64,000 nucleotides of DNA from JAIQFL01 sp035295745. Its GTDB lineage: Bacteria; Acidobacteriota; Terriglobia; Bryobacterales; Bryobacteraceae. The notes below the pieces were generated by a model. The model ran no database searches. It saw nothing but the letters and a program-made list of their open reading frames with translations, and had not been told where the DNA came from. The translations under genes were made by a program, and so were the position numbers. Positions 16,018 through 25,079 of the stretch are shown here, in pieces (position 1 is the stretch's first letter; the number at the start of each line of letters is the position of its first letter). The stretch is from the NCBI GenBank assembly GCA_035295745.1, contig DATGIL010000057.1, positions 111,380 through 175,379 of the forward strand, read 5' to 3'.

Positions 16018-17820
16018 CTAGCGGTTGCCAGGCGCTGTGGAATGGGGTACTAGAGAAACAAATATGGGACCCGCCGTTTCGGGCAATGGGATCTCCACTT
16101 CGGAATGTCCGCTCTTGACTTTGATGGGATCACCAGTCAGATTGGCGGCCCATTGAAAACTCGCTGCGGGAAAGCGAACGGTGAGGCGGGAGTCCGGCTG
16201 ATCGCTCCAGACGACATAAACGGTCCCGGCGGCGCCCTTCAGTGCCATCGCGTGGGCCCCGTCAGGCAAATCGCGCACGAGACCGGCATTGGTGTGATCG
16301 GCGGCCGCATGGGTCAGTGCGCGAATCGCGTGGATCACGGGTTTCTCTTCGCCCTCCGCGTCCAGCAGGCCGTAATTGTGCTCGGGATTCTTCGGATCCT
16401 CACCGTTGTCGCGCAGGTCGTACCAGACGGCTATGGGTAATCCCAGAGCCCACACCGTGAGAGCCTCGCGGGCAGCCAGTACCGCTTGCCGCTCGCGGCC
16501 CTGCGCACTGTGGCCATCGCCCTTCAGATTCTTGGAGAAGTAGTCGTACGAGGCGTAGCCCCACTCGGTGTCCCAGATCTCCGTTTGGGCTCCAGGGCCA
16601 TTCGCCAGGAGTACCCGCAGCAGCGGAAGATCGCCCGCCAGGCTTTCGGGCGCCAGGCGGCGGTAGGGGTGGATCGCGGCAGCAGTCAGATTACTCCATC
16701 CGCCTGCGTTGACCACTCCTTGCAGAAACGTGAGATCGATTCGCGACAGTCCGCCGCTCGCGACCTGTGCCGCAGGATCGGCGCGGTGAATCGCGGAGGC
16801 CGCCTCCTTCAACAGCGCGGCATATTCACGCGGATTCGGACTGGGCGGCCAGAAGCGTTCGGTATCGGGCTCGTTCCAGATCTCGTAACGCACGTTGTGG
16901 CCCTTGAAGTGCGCCGCGGCGGCCTCTGCGAATCGGGCGAAGGCCGCTACGTCATCGGGATTGCGCGGAGGCCCGCCGCCGTGCTGCGGATGCCCGTAAT
17001 CCAGGATCCACAGTGCGCTCATGCCGCGAGCCTCCAGGGCGGTGAGCAGGCGGTCGTAAGCGCCAAACCGATACCGGCCGTTGCGTTCGATTTGCGCCCA
17101 GAGAAGGTCGGCGCGGACGAAGCCGAAACCCGCGTTGTGAGCCGCCTGAAGAGCGTGATCGTCGTTCAATGTGTGAATGTTGACTCCGAAACGCGGGCCG
17201 AGCTGCGCAGCGCCTGGGGGGGCCTCGATCAACGGCATCTCCGGCGCCAACTCGAAGCTCAGGTCTGCGGACTCGAGCAGACGGACATCGTCAAACGCGA
17301 CGGTCCCGTGGGCAGTGAGCGGAAATCGCGGCTCGGCGAGAATGGCGATCGACGTCATGCGGCCTTTCGGCGCACCACTGTGGTCTTCATCCCAATAGCC
17401 GGTGGATTTGGCTGCCAGCGGGATCACGACTTGCCGCCAATCCGTGCCACTGGGATGCTCCAGGGAGGTCGCTTCGAACGGATAGCGACGTGTGCCCTCG
17501 CTCTTATCGCCCACTAGTAGTGTTACTTTTGTTTCGGCAGAGCCGCGGATCCACAGCGAGATAGCGCCGTGACGTTTGAAGGGGACAGGCTTCTCGGGCG
17601 TCCACACCGCCGAGACCGATCCGTTGCGGCGGAACTGATACTCCAGGATTGCGCCCGTGCCGGTGTGCCCCGGGCCTGCGGTGAGCGACCCTTCCGCGGA
17701 TTCCCGGGAGACAGTCCACCCGGCAAGGGGGTTCGTTCCGTCAAAATCTGCGATGGTGGTGACACTATCAGCCGCGAATGCCGCGGCTGCCATCCAGAAT
17801 GCGCACCAAATCGCCCGCAC
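16018..17820 (-). CDS. Exported glycoside hydrolase, clan GH-A (GH39/GH5-like) with N-terminal CBM-like domain
   Basis: About 600 aa. The open frame extends to 17865, but GTG 17820 has GAGGG seven bases upstream and begins a signal peptide (VRAIWCAFWMAAAAFAAD), so I prefer it. Residues of about 25-180 form a CBM11/galactose-binding-like beta-sandwich (TTIADFDGTNPLAGWTVS). The TIM barrel follows: RYEIWNEPDTERFW holds the acid/base Glu317, and EIWDTEWGYASYDY the probable nucleophile Glu419. Spacing and context resemble GH39-type enzymes. It probably cleaves plant or microbial glycans in the periplasm; substrate unknown. The 5' end lies within a sequence that is repeated about 245 bp upstream. 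Confidence 0.8.
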   Translation of the reverse strand: MRAIWCAFWMAAAAFAADSVTTIADFDGTNPLAGWTVSRESAEGSLTAGPGHTGTGAILEYQFRRNGSVSAVWTPEKPVPFKRHGAISLWIRGSAETKVTLLVGDKSEGTRRYPFEATSLEHPSGTDWRQVVIPLAAKSTGYWDEDHSGAPKGRMTSIAILAEPRFPLTAHGTVAFDDVRLLESADLSFELAPEMPLIEAPPGAAQLGPRFGVNIHTLNDDHALQAAHNAGFGFVRADLLWAQIERNGRYRFGAYDRLLTALEARGMSALWILDYGHPQHGGGPPRNPDDVAAFARFAEAAAAHFKGHNVRYEIWNEPDTERFWPPSPNPREYAALLKEAASAIHRADPAAQVASGGLSRIDLTFLQGVVNAGGWSNLTAAAIHPYRRLAPESLAGDLPLLRVLLANGPGAQTEIWDTEWGYASYDYFSKNLKGDGHSAQGRERQAVLAAREALTVWALGLPIAVWYDLRDNGEDPKNPEHNYGLLDAEGEEKPVIHAIRALTHAAADHTNAGLVRDLPDGAHAMALKGAAGTVYVVWSDQPDSRLTVRFPAASFQWAANLTGDPIKVKSGHSEVEIPLPETAGPIFVSLVPHSTAPGNR

Positions 17821-18195
17821 CTGCACGCCCTCATGATCGCACGGTCTCTGACATGCGAAACGCACTCACCGCGGAGGCGCGAAGACGCGGAGATTAACGC
17901 GGAGGAAGGGAAGCGAGAAAGGCGGAGGCGGAGAGGAGGCCGAGATAGTCGGGGAGCTTGCGCTTTTCGGGTGTGGTGCAGAGGCCGGGACCTGGCACAT
18001 ATCGCCGAGACGAGGAGGCGCAGAGGAGGCCGAGATCGTCTGCAGTGCTTGCTCCAGTGCCCGCACCTGCACGCCTTCTTGTTCGCACGGTCTCTGACAT
18101 GCGAAACGCACTCACCGCGGAGGAAGGGAAGAGAGAAAGGCTGGGGCGGGCGCTTTGGGTTTGGTATTGAGGTGGGGACTTGGCACAAATCCCCC
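17813..18195. repeat. Direct repeat pair covering the 5' end of the glycosidase gene
   Basis: Two copies, starting near 17813 and 18058, share the block CGCACGGTCTCTGACATGCG, then AAACGCACTCACCGCGGAGG, an AAGGGAAG-GAGAAAGG tract and a looser GGGAC(C/T)TGGCACA tail. The first copy contains the ribosome site and start of the glycosidase gene. Within copy 1 there is also a GAGGAGGCCGAGAT direct repeat (about 17933 and 18021). The CACCGCGGAGG(N)GCGAAGACGCGGAG wording is reminiscent of widespread intergenic repeats in acidobacteria and planctomycetes. No gene is seen between 17866 and 18388. Confidence 0.6.
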
Positions 18196-18388
18196 AGCAG
18201 CCCGGCGCGTCCGGCGCGTCCTGCATGAACGCCGGTCGTAACGCGGCGCATGATTCGGATCGGCGTCGATGTCCTAACCGGGTCCGCTGCTACAAGACGC
18301 GCACTGCGTATCGCAGGTCGGCATACCACCTGTGCCAGTTCATGGCCCGTTTTTAGCCTTCTGACGAAGACGACAAGTGGAGTTGTGG
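18196..18388. other. Gene-free stretch with a possible ADOP relic
   Basis: No supported gene. On the minus strand from ATG 18343 a 17-codon frame reads MNWHRWYADLRYAVRVL and stops at 18290. It looks like the conserved N-terminal DLRYA(L/V)R segment of ADOP permeases, without the rest of the gene. It could be a chance match. Confidence 0.25.
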
Positions 18389-19138
18389 TCAGACGACTCC
18401 GGCTTGCGGGTCGGCTTTTGCTCCGGACCAGGTGAGATATCCCTTGCCGCTGTTGGTGTCGGCGTGCGGATTCCCGTACGCAGTGTAGGCCAGCGTGAAT
18501 CGGACGACGGCGTTCTCGGGAACTGCCGCGCTCCCCGACCATCGCCGGTTTCCTGCGCCATCCGGCTCACTCGCCGTGAGAGGCTGGCGTGTGTCCACTT
18601 CGCGAATCGCCGAGGGGTCGTTCATGATCCGGTACAACACCGCGAGATCACTCACCTCACTGGAAGCCGTCAGTTCAATGCGAAAAGAACCGTGGGCCAC
18701 CTCTGCAAAGTCGAGCTGTAGGTCTTCCACCACGAAGCGAAAGATATAATTCGCGCCGTAGTTGCTGTCCCAATAGTCGGCGCCCGATCTGCCAGTATTG
18801 AGGAACCAGATCGTCAGGTGATCGGCGTCCGCCGGCACGTCGATGCGGCACATCATCATTGTGCCTTCACCAGGATCGTTGGAGAGCTTGGTCAGCACGG
18901 TGCCGGTTTCGGACCACAGTTCGGCTACGCGCACTTCGCCATTCTCGATGAACTTGTAAAACGCCTGAATGCTCCAGGCCTTCTGGCCGTTGTACTCAGA
19001 GCGCTCATGGGGCAGGCGATCGGCGTCGTAGACGATGGTCACAGCTCTGCCGGGCAATAGGGTGCCATGCACCAGCTGGTGAAAGTCCTTGGTGAAGGTG
19101 ATGCGAGGCGGATCGTTGGGAAACATTCGTCGAATCAT
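18389..19138 (-). CDS. Beta-rich protein coupled to GH31 (DUF6209-like)
   Basis: 249 aa from ATG 19138. The frame is open further upstream, but only as antisense-phase overlap of the GH31 gene. The N-terminal half (ITFTKDFHQLVHGTLLPGRA, then VTIVYDADRLPHE, then AWSIQAFYKFIENGEVR) looks like the DUF6209 family, and the middle (MMMCRIDVPADADHLTIWFL) is a beta-sandwich. There is no signal peptide. ATG 19138 lies two bases after the GH31 stop (TAG-TC-ATG), so the pair is translated together and probably acts on the same carbohydrate or complex. DUF6209 assignment is from memory; function unknown. Confidence 0.65.
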   Translation of the reverse strand: MIRRMFPNDPPRITFTKDFHQLVHGTLLPGRAVTIVYDADRLPHERSEYNGQKAWSIQAFYKFIENGEVRVAELWSETGTVLTKLSNDPGEGTMMMCRIDVPADADHLTIWFLNTGRSGADYWDSNYGANYIFRFVVEDLQLDFAEVAHGSFRIELTASSEVSDLAVLYRIMNDPSAIREVDTRQPLTASEPDGAGNRRWSGSAAVPENAVVRFTLAYTAYGNPHADTNSGKGYLTWSGAKADPQAGVV

Positions 19139-19140
19139 GA

Positions 19141-21909
19141 CTAGAATGTCACCTCCAGGGTGATGTCCGGCGCGACGTCGAAGATCTTCAGAAATGTGGT
19201 CTTGATGCTCTGATTGTAGTAGTAGGCGTTGGATGACGCGGCAGCGAGAGCTTCGGGCGTGAAGACGTTCGGCAGAGAAGTGCCTGCGGCAGTCACGGTG
19301 GACGGTGGATTCGTACCCAAGAAACTCACGAAATAGTAAGGCTCGGGCGGAGCGTAATGATCGTAAGTCCGCAACACCCGAACGCTCTGGCCGTTCAGAA
19401 TGCCCTGGTGGCTCACCGTGGAAGTGCGATAGGTGCCGCTCCGATACTGATTGCTGATGCCGTCGTCGAGGTACAAGTCGAAGGAGCTGTCGGCGCCCGG
19501 ATAGATGTTGAAGGTGATTGGATTCGGCACCAGTTGCCCGACATACTGTTCTAACTCGCGCATCGGCAGAATTGCCCCGGCGCGGATGTAGATGGGCATC
19601 AGGTAAAGCGGCGGATTGCTCAGCGGCGCATACCAGTTGGTGATCAGCGTACCGCCCGGGACCGGGGCCCCCAGAGGCGTCGTGTTGTCGGTAAACGAAT
19701 ACCATTGGCTCCCAGCAGGTAAATAGACGTCGCGCACCGGCGCAGTGGGAGGGGACGCAGTCTCATGCTGGGCGAGGATCGGCGCGACCAGCACGTCGTG
19801 CCCCACGAAGAACTCGTCGTCCAGGTGATCGTAGACTCCCAGGTCATTCGGATCGTTCAGGAACAGCGCGCGTGCGATGGGCAAGCCTGTCTGGGACGCC
19901 TGGTACATCGCGCTGTAGTAGATATGCAGCATGCGATAGCGCAGCCCGACGAAATACCGGCAGTTGGTGGGGACGGGCTCGCCGTAAGCCCATGGCTCCT
20001 GGAACTGCTTGTTGTAACCGTCGTAGTGGTTGCGATACCAGGGAAGGAACGAGCCCAGGATCATCCAGCGGGTCAGCAACTCGTAGTTGGTGATGCCTTG
20101 TGTGACCTTGCCGCCGAGTTGGTTCGGATAAATTGGAGGCGCGGTGGTGCCGTCGGGAATATTTCCGCCTGCGAAGCCACCGATGTCGCAGCCGGAGATC
20201 GGGATGCCGGAAAGTCCCAGGTTCAACACTTCGGGAATGTTGATCTGCAGGAAATCCCAGTCGGAGGACGAATCTCCCGTCCAGAGAGCCGCATAGCGTT
20301 GCATTCCCGCGAAGCCGCCGCGCGCGATGATGAAGTTGCGTTGATTCGGCCGCAACGCTGCGAGGCCGTTGAAGGTTGCCTCCAGCAGATTGAGCACGTA
20401 CGAATTGTGCACTTTGGCAACTTCGGTATACGAGCCGAAGAAGGAAACCATCAGATCGAGTGGAAAAGTGCTGGAGTTTCCGTTGGTGATGGCGGGGCAC
20501 GTCATGTCCTGCCAGATCATGTCCATGCCGAGCGTCTGCACCAGGTACGCGTACTGCTGTCCCCACCACGTCTGTACGTCGCTGCGACCGTAGTCGCTGT
20601 AGTAGCCGTAGGATCCGAGATTGTTGGTGTTGAACGGATTGAAATTGTTGTTGGTCCCATAGTTCACGTCGCCGATGAAGTGATTGGGATTGGGTCCGCC
20701 GCCCGCCACGGTGTCATAGATGAAGGCTCCGGCGGCTTGTCCCGGCGTGTTGAGCGCGAGCCCGCTGTCGCGTGCCGGATATGCCGTGGGATTCCCGTTC
20801 TCGTCCAGAGGATTGGCGCTCACCAGCGGCGTGATATTGGTGCTGCACTTGAAACCTTGCTGGTGCAGATTTGCGAACATCTGCTGCGCGTTGGGGAACT
20901 TCTTGTTGCTGCTCGTGAAGGTGCGGTAGTTGTCCTGGAAGTCGACATCGATATGCAGGCCGTCGATGGGGATCTGCGCGTTGCGGTAGGTTTGAGCGAT
21001 CCCGGTCAGGATCGTCTCGTCGTAATAGCCGTAACATCCCTGGTGGAATCCGAAAACGTAGCGCGGCGGCAGCGTCGGACGCCCAGTGAGGCTGGTGTAC
21101 TCGTCGATTACCGCGGGAGCGTCGCTACCATAGAGAAAGTAGTAGTCCAGATCTCCGTACAACGCGCCGAAGTAATACTTCCCGAACATGTTGGAATAAT
21201 CGCTGGCGCCTACATTGAAATAACTCTGTGCACTGTTGTCGAGGAACAGGCCGTAAGTGTAGGCGGGACCATTCACCGGATTCGGATTGGTCTCGATGAG
21301 GAGCGGTACGGAGCAATAGAGCGGCTCGCTGGGGTTGAGGGGTCCACCTTGTGTGGGGACACCGCCTTCAATGTACTTGTAGTTATCCCAGTTGAAGCAC
21401 GTCATGGTGAAGTTATTCTTCAGGAGCTGGGAACCGGCTTTCTCTCCGAAGCCGGCGTATCGCGCATTGGCGGGGTAGACCTTGAAGTTGGCGATTACTT
21501 CCTGGCCTGGGATATAAACCAGATTGTAAGTGGGGGTGTCGGCATGAATAAGCTGATTTCCGCGAAAGACGGAAATGCCGTACGGATTCTTGTTAATCAC
21601 CACGCGGATTACCGGCGTATCGATCTCGATCGCGGAAGCGGTCTCGTTGACGGTCAGCTTGACGGCACCGAGGTTACGATTCACCACGGCGTAGGAGATG
21701 TCGTTCGTGAGATTCGCGCCTGGCGCAGGATTGAAGCGCACGCGGAAAGCGGTATTCGACAAGAAGGTGATGACGGGTCCCGGTCCGCTGGACATCTGCA
21801 ACGTGAAGCTGTTGCCGTTCTGCCCGCGACCAGTAACATTGGCCAGACTCGTCCACTGTCCCAGATTCGGAGTGAAGTTCTGTACGTTGACGTACTGAAA
21901 GCTCGACAT
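19141..21909 (-). CDS. GH31 protein resembling alpha-1,4-glucan lyase
   Basis: 922 aa, without a signal peptide, hence probably cytoplasmic. Order: N-terminal beta-sandwich (1-270), (beta/alpha)8 barrel (about 280-720) and C-terminal sheet domains. The nucleophile motif is MIWQDMTCPA with Asp468, and the acid/base is Asp546 in LWTGDSSSDW. The WQDMT wording, the flanking RNFIIARGGFAGMQRYA, the block GLSGIPISGCDIGGF, and FLPWYRNHYDG with FQEPWAYGEP match what I remember of algal and fungal alpha-1,4-glucan lyases (EC 4.2.2.13, producing 1,5-anhydrofructose) better than ordinary alpha-glucosidases, which carry a W-x-DMN nucleophile motif. Lyase activity is therefore a serious candidate, not proven. 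The next gene is coupled two bases downstream. Confidence 0.85.
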   Translation of the reverse strand: MSSFQYVNVQNFTPNLGQWTSLANVTGRGQNGNSFTLQMSSGPGPVITFLSNTAFRVRFNPAPGANLTNDISYAVVNRNLGAVKLTVNETASAIEIDTPVIRVVINKNPYGISVFRGNQLIHADTPTYNLVYIPGQEVIANFKVYPANARYAGFGEKAGSQLLKNNFTMTCFNWDNYKYIEGGVPTQGGPLNPSEPLYCSVPLLIETNPNPVNGPAYTYGLFLDNSAQSYFNVGASDYSNMFGKYYFGALYGDLDYYFLYGSDAPAVIDEYTSLTGRPTLPPRYVFGFHQGCYGYYDETILTGIAQTYRNAQIPIDGLHIDVDFQDNYRTFTSSNKKFPNAQQMFANLHQQGFKCSTNITPLVSANPLDENGNPTAYPARDSGLALNTPGQAAGAFIYDTVAGGGPNPNHFIGDVNYGTNNNFNPFNTNNLGSYGYYSDYGRSDVQTWWGQQYAYLVQTLGMDMIWQDMTCPAITNGNSSTFPLDLMVSFFGSYTEVAKVHNSYVLNLLEATFNGLAALRPNQRNFIIARGGFAGMQRYAALWTGDSSSDWDFLQINIPEVLNLGLSGIPISGCDIGGFAGGNIPDGTTAPPIYPNQLGGKVTQGITNYELLTRWMILGSFLPWYRNHYDGYNKQFQEPWAYGEPVPTNCRYFVGLRYRMLHIYYSAMYQASQTGLPIARALFLNDPNDLGVYDHLDDEFFVGHDVLVAPILAQHETASPPTAPVRDVYLPAGSQWYSFTDNTTPLGAPVPGGTLITNWYAPLSNPPLYLMPIYIRAGAILPMRELEQYVGQLVPNPITFNIYPGADSSFDLYLDDGISNQYRSGTYRTSTVSHQGILNGQSVRVLRTYDHYAPPEPYYFVSFLGTNPPSTVTAAGTSLPNVFTPEALAAASSNAYYYNQSIKTTFLKIFDVAPDITLEVTF

Positions 21910-22076
21910 TTCGGTTGGAGCGCCTCCTCGTGTGTTACTGACCCAGGCCGGGCCGCCACTGGCGGGCGTTTCCGAGACAGACTAACATAGTCCGCTGGAA
22001 ACTAAGAATTCGCACGGAATCTAAGAGATTGTTGCATCCTAAGCCCCAAAAAGGCAAATGAATCTTAAGTGAATTC

Positions 22077-24521
22077 CTAGACCCGGGTACGGCGTCGACG
22101 TGCTTCGATGCGCTGTTCCACCGCGCTCACAAAGTCGCTTTCTCTCTCGATGCGGAGGCGGACTTTGAGCCAGAAAAGAGGCAGGGGCGAGAAGAGATCG
22201 TCCGCCGATTCGCAGAGGTTCACCGAATCCTTTTCACTCGTCAATAACACCGCCGCACCTTGCGCCATGGCGCTTTGCCCAATGCGCTGGATCTCTTGGG
22301 GGCGGTAGCGATGATGGTCTTCAAACTCGGTCCAGTCGACCAAATCGAGACCGAGACCTTCGAGCGTCCGCCGGAATGCCTGCGGATTACCCAAGCCGCA
22401 AAAGGCGGCGGGCCGAGCCAGGTCGGGTTCGCCGATCGCGAACTCGCGGCCGGTGCGGTTGTCGACCCAGAGTCGCGGCTCCACCCACGCGCGGAAAATC
22501 GGAGCCCGCTCGTTCCATCGGCGTATCACCCTCTCGGTAGCGGTCACGAGGTCGGAAACATCGCTGCGCGTGATCAGGATGATGTCGGCGCGCGACAGGC
22601 CTTCCAGCGGCTCGCGAAGGCGTCCCAGCGGGAATACGTCGCCGCCGCCAAAGGGATCGAGCGCATCCACCAGTACCACGTCGACGTCGCGGGCAATGCG
22701 CAGGTGCTGGAAGCCATCATCGAGCAACAGCACGTCCACATCGAACGCGTTGCGCAGCATGCGTCCTGTCGCCACGCGGTCTTTGCCGATGCCGACCGGC
22801 GCCAGCCCGGAGCGAACGAAGATCTGGGGCTCATCGCCGGAATGCTCGGCTTTCACGGTGGCTCCCGGCGCCAGAATCAGGTGATCTTCCGACGATCCGC
22901 GCCCGTAACCGCGTGTCAGAATGCCCGGCTTCTGGCCCTTTTCGATAAGCAATTCGGCCAGGCGCAGCACGCAGGGCGTCTTCCCGGTCCCGCCCATGGA
23001 AAGATTGCCGATGCTGATGATAGGGACGTCGAGGATGCGCTGGTCTCTCAGATCGCTTGCCTGCTTTTCGCGCGAGCCCCACTTCCAGAGCCGCGCGAGC
23101 GTCCATCGCACCTGGAACCACGGCGCCGCAGGACGGTAATGCGGAATGTGGCTGCGATGAAGAAGGCTTACCTCTTCCACGGCTCTCGCGGTGGCGCCGC
23201 GCCTGGCCTGGGCACAGGAGAGGGCGTTTTGTCCGATGCGCTTCGCTTGCTCCGGGTTGTCGAGGAGGCGCACGATGGCTGCCGTGAGCTCCGATGCGCT
23301 CGCGATCGAGACGCACGCATTTGACGAAACGAACTGTTCCGCGATGTCGCGGAAGTTTTCCATGTGCGGCCCTACAATCACCGGCTTGGCGAAGAAGGCG
23401 GGCTCCAGGATGTTGTGGCCGCCACGGCGTGCCAGCGTCCCTCCCATGAAGACGATATCGGAGACCTCGAACAGTCCGGCGAGCTCGCCGATCGTGTCCA
23501 GAAGTAAGACGGGGGTCGGTAGGACGGGGGTTTGTAAGACGGGTTTTGGGGTTTCGGGGTTGGGGGTTGGGGAAGGCATTTCCGTCCTGCGGACGAATCG
23601 GACTCCGGCGGATTGCAACTTCTGGGCAACGGAGTCGAAACGCCCTGGCTTGCGCGGGGCGAGGATCAGGAGCAGGTTGGGATGGCTTTGGCGGAGTGTC
23701 TGATAGGCTTCGATGACTACGTCATCCTCGTCTACGTCGCCTGCTTCCGCCGGCGGCATCGTGCTAGCGGCGATCCACACAGGAGCCGGACGCTCGCGAC
23801 GGAGCCACGCGTGAATGGCAGAATTTTCGGGGAGTGAGCGAGCTTCCAGGTCGTACTTGAAGTTGCCCGCCGTGCGCACGCGCTCCGGGTGCGCGCCGAG
23901 TGAGATGAAGCGGTCGCGAATGTCATCGGTCTGCGCCAGTATCGAGTCCGCCAGGGGAAGCACGGCGCGAAAGAACCACTGGAATCGCTGGTATCGCGGA
24001 AAGGCGCGGTCGGAGATACGGCCGTTTACAAGTGTGAGCGCAGCGCCGATTCGCTGAACCTCGCGAAACAGGTTGGGCCAGATTTCAGTCTCCGCCACCA
24101 CCACTACGGATGGCTGCAGCGCACGCAAGACGCGGCGGACGATGCTCACATAGTCGATGGGGGCGTAGAAGATCCCATCCGCCAGCTCTTCCAGCTTCTT
24201 CGCCGCGGTGGCGCGTCCAGCCAGCGTGGAGGTGGAGACGAACAGTGCGCTGTGGGGGAACTCCGCTTTGAGCCTCCCCAGTAGTTCCACACACGCGAGG
24301 ACTTCTCCCACCGAAACTGCATGCAACCAGATCGCGCCCGGGCAGGTCTGTCTAAAGGAATGCGGAAGAAACCCGAATCGCTGTGGTAAGGATTGCCAAT
24401 AGCCGCGGCTGCGTGCACCGCGGAAGAGGAAATAGACTAAGAAGACAGGCAGCCCAAACGCCTGAAGAACCCGGTAGAGGAAATAAATGCCTTTTGTTTT
24501 CAAACGTTTGGTTCTTTTCAT
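22077..24521 (-). CDS. WaaA (Kdo transferase) - LpxK (lipid A 4'-kinase) fusion
   Basis: 814 aa from ATG 24521. Residues of about 1-450 are a GT30 Kdo transferase: the membrane-anchored N-terminus IYFLYRVLQAFGLPVFLVYF, then AIWLHAVSVGEVLA (catalytic Glu region) and ETEIWPNLFREV, with a C-terminal Rossmann part containing VFMGGTLARRGGHNILEPA. Residues of about 480-814 are LpxK: P-loop IGNLSMGGTGKTP (about 505-513), TRGYGRGS and LLLDDGFQH. Both enzymes act at the inner membrane in consecutive steps: LpxK phosphorylates the lipid A precursor, then WaaA adds Kdo. The proline-rich linker (about 370-385, PTPNPETPKP) lies inside the WaaA part. A separate waaA and lpxK is the usual arrangement. The start overlaps the divergent gene by 35 bp. 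Confidence 0.9.
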   Translation of the reverse strand: MKRTKRLKTKGIYFLYRVLQAFGLPVFLVYFLFRGARSRGYWQSLPQRFGFLPHSFRQTCPGAIWLHAVSVGEVLACVELLGRLKAEFPHSALFVSTSTLAGRATAAKKLEELADGIFYAPIDYVSIVRRVLRALQPSVVVVAETEIWPNLFREVQRIGAALTLVNGRISDRAFPRYQRFQWFFRAVLPLADSILAQTDDIRDRFISLGAHPERVRTAGNFKYDLEARSLPENSAIHAWLRRERPAPVWIAASTMPPAEAGDVDEDDVVIEAYQTLRQSHPNLLLILAPRKPGRFDSVAQKLQSAGVRFVRRTEMPSPTPNPETPKPVLQTPVLPTPVLLLDTIGELAGLFEVSDIVFMGGTLARRGGHNILEPAFFAKPVIVGPHMENFRDIAEQFVSSNACVSIASASELTAAIVRLLDNPEQAKRIGQNALSCAQARRGATARAVEEVSLLHRSHIPHYRPAAPWFQVRWTLARLWKWGSREKQASDLRDQRILDVPIISIGNLSMGGTGKTPCVLRLAELLIEKGQKPGILTRGYGRGSSEDHLILAPGATVKAEHSGDEPQIFVRSGLAPVGIGKDRVATGRMLRNAFDVDVLLLDDGFQHLRIARDVDVVLVDALDPFGGGDVFPLGRLREPLEGLSRADIILITRSDVSDLVTATERVIRRWNERAPIFRAWVEPRLWVDNRTGREFAIGEPDLARPAAFCGLGNPQAFRRTLEGLGLDLVDWTEFEDHHRYRPQEIQRIGQSAMAQGAAVLLTSEKDSVNLCESADDLFSPLPLFWLKVRLRIERESDFVSAVEQRIEARRRRTRV

Positions 24522-25068
24522 GAGTATAGCGGCGGCGTTTGCCGCGGACAAGGAGGCCCCCTTTAAAGCGGCCCCGGCGGCGAGCCAACCGCACCACCAG
24601 ACCAATGATAAGGTCACGATCGGCGTGGACGCCTTCTCTTCCGGCGACAAGATCAAGAGCGCCTTTGGAAAACTGAACCCCTATCAGTACGGAATTCTCC
24701 CGGTTCTGGTGGTGATTCAAAACGATAGCGACAAGACCATTCGCCTCGACAAAATCAAGGCCGAATACGTTGGTCCCGGCGGCGACCGGATCGAAGCCAC
24801 CCCGGCTTCCGAGGTCCGCTACATCAACGGAGGAAAACGCCCAACCACCATCCCGGGACCCATCAGCGTGAAGAAGAAGAACCCGCTGGAAGCTTGGGAG
24901 ATCGAAGGGCGGGCGCTCGCGGCACAAATGCTGCCCGCCGGCAATACGGCCAGCGGCTTTCTCTACTTCCAGACTGGCCTGCACTCTACCGCGACCATCT
25001 ATTTGAGTGGCATAAAAGAGGCCGGGACCGACCGCGAATTGCTCTTCTTCGAAATTCCGCTTCGCTAA
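24487..25068 (+). CDS. Exported protein of unknown function, 193 aa
   Basis: Signal peptide MPFVFKRLVLFMSIAAAFA, with GAGGA five bases before the ATG at 24487, so the start is well supported even though it lies inside the WaaA-LpxK coding region (divergent overlap of 35 bp). The mature part begins with a Lys/Pro-rich stretch and then forms a beta-sandwich: LPVLVVIQNDSDKTIRLDKI looks like an immunoglobulin-like domain of periplasmic assembly or lipid-handling proteins. No family assigned. The next gene on the opposite strand encodes another exported protein of similar kind. Confidence 0.7.
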   Translation: MPFVFKRLVLFMSIAAAFAADKEAPFKAAPAASQPHHQTNDKVTIGVDAFSSGDKIKSAFGKLNPYQYGILPVLVVIQNDSDKTIRLDKIKAEYVGPGGDRIEATPASEVRYINGGKRPTTIPGPISVKKKNPLEAWEIEGRALAAQMLPAGNTASGFLYFQTGLHSTATIYLSGIKEAGTDRELLFFEIPLR

Positions 25069-25079
25069 AAGACGCCCGG

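Noticed and set aside
19765..21990. 741-aa plus-strand frame opposite the GH31 gene
   Set aside because: It lacks any domain or ribosome site and follows the complementary codon positions of the GH31 gene; shadow frame.
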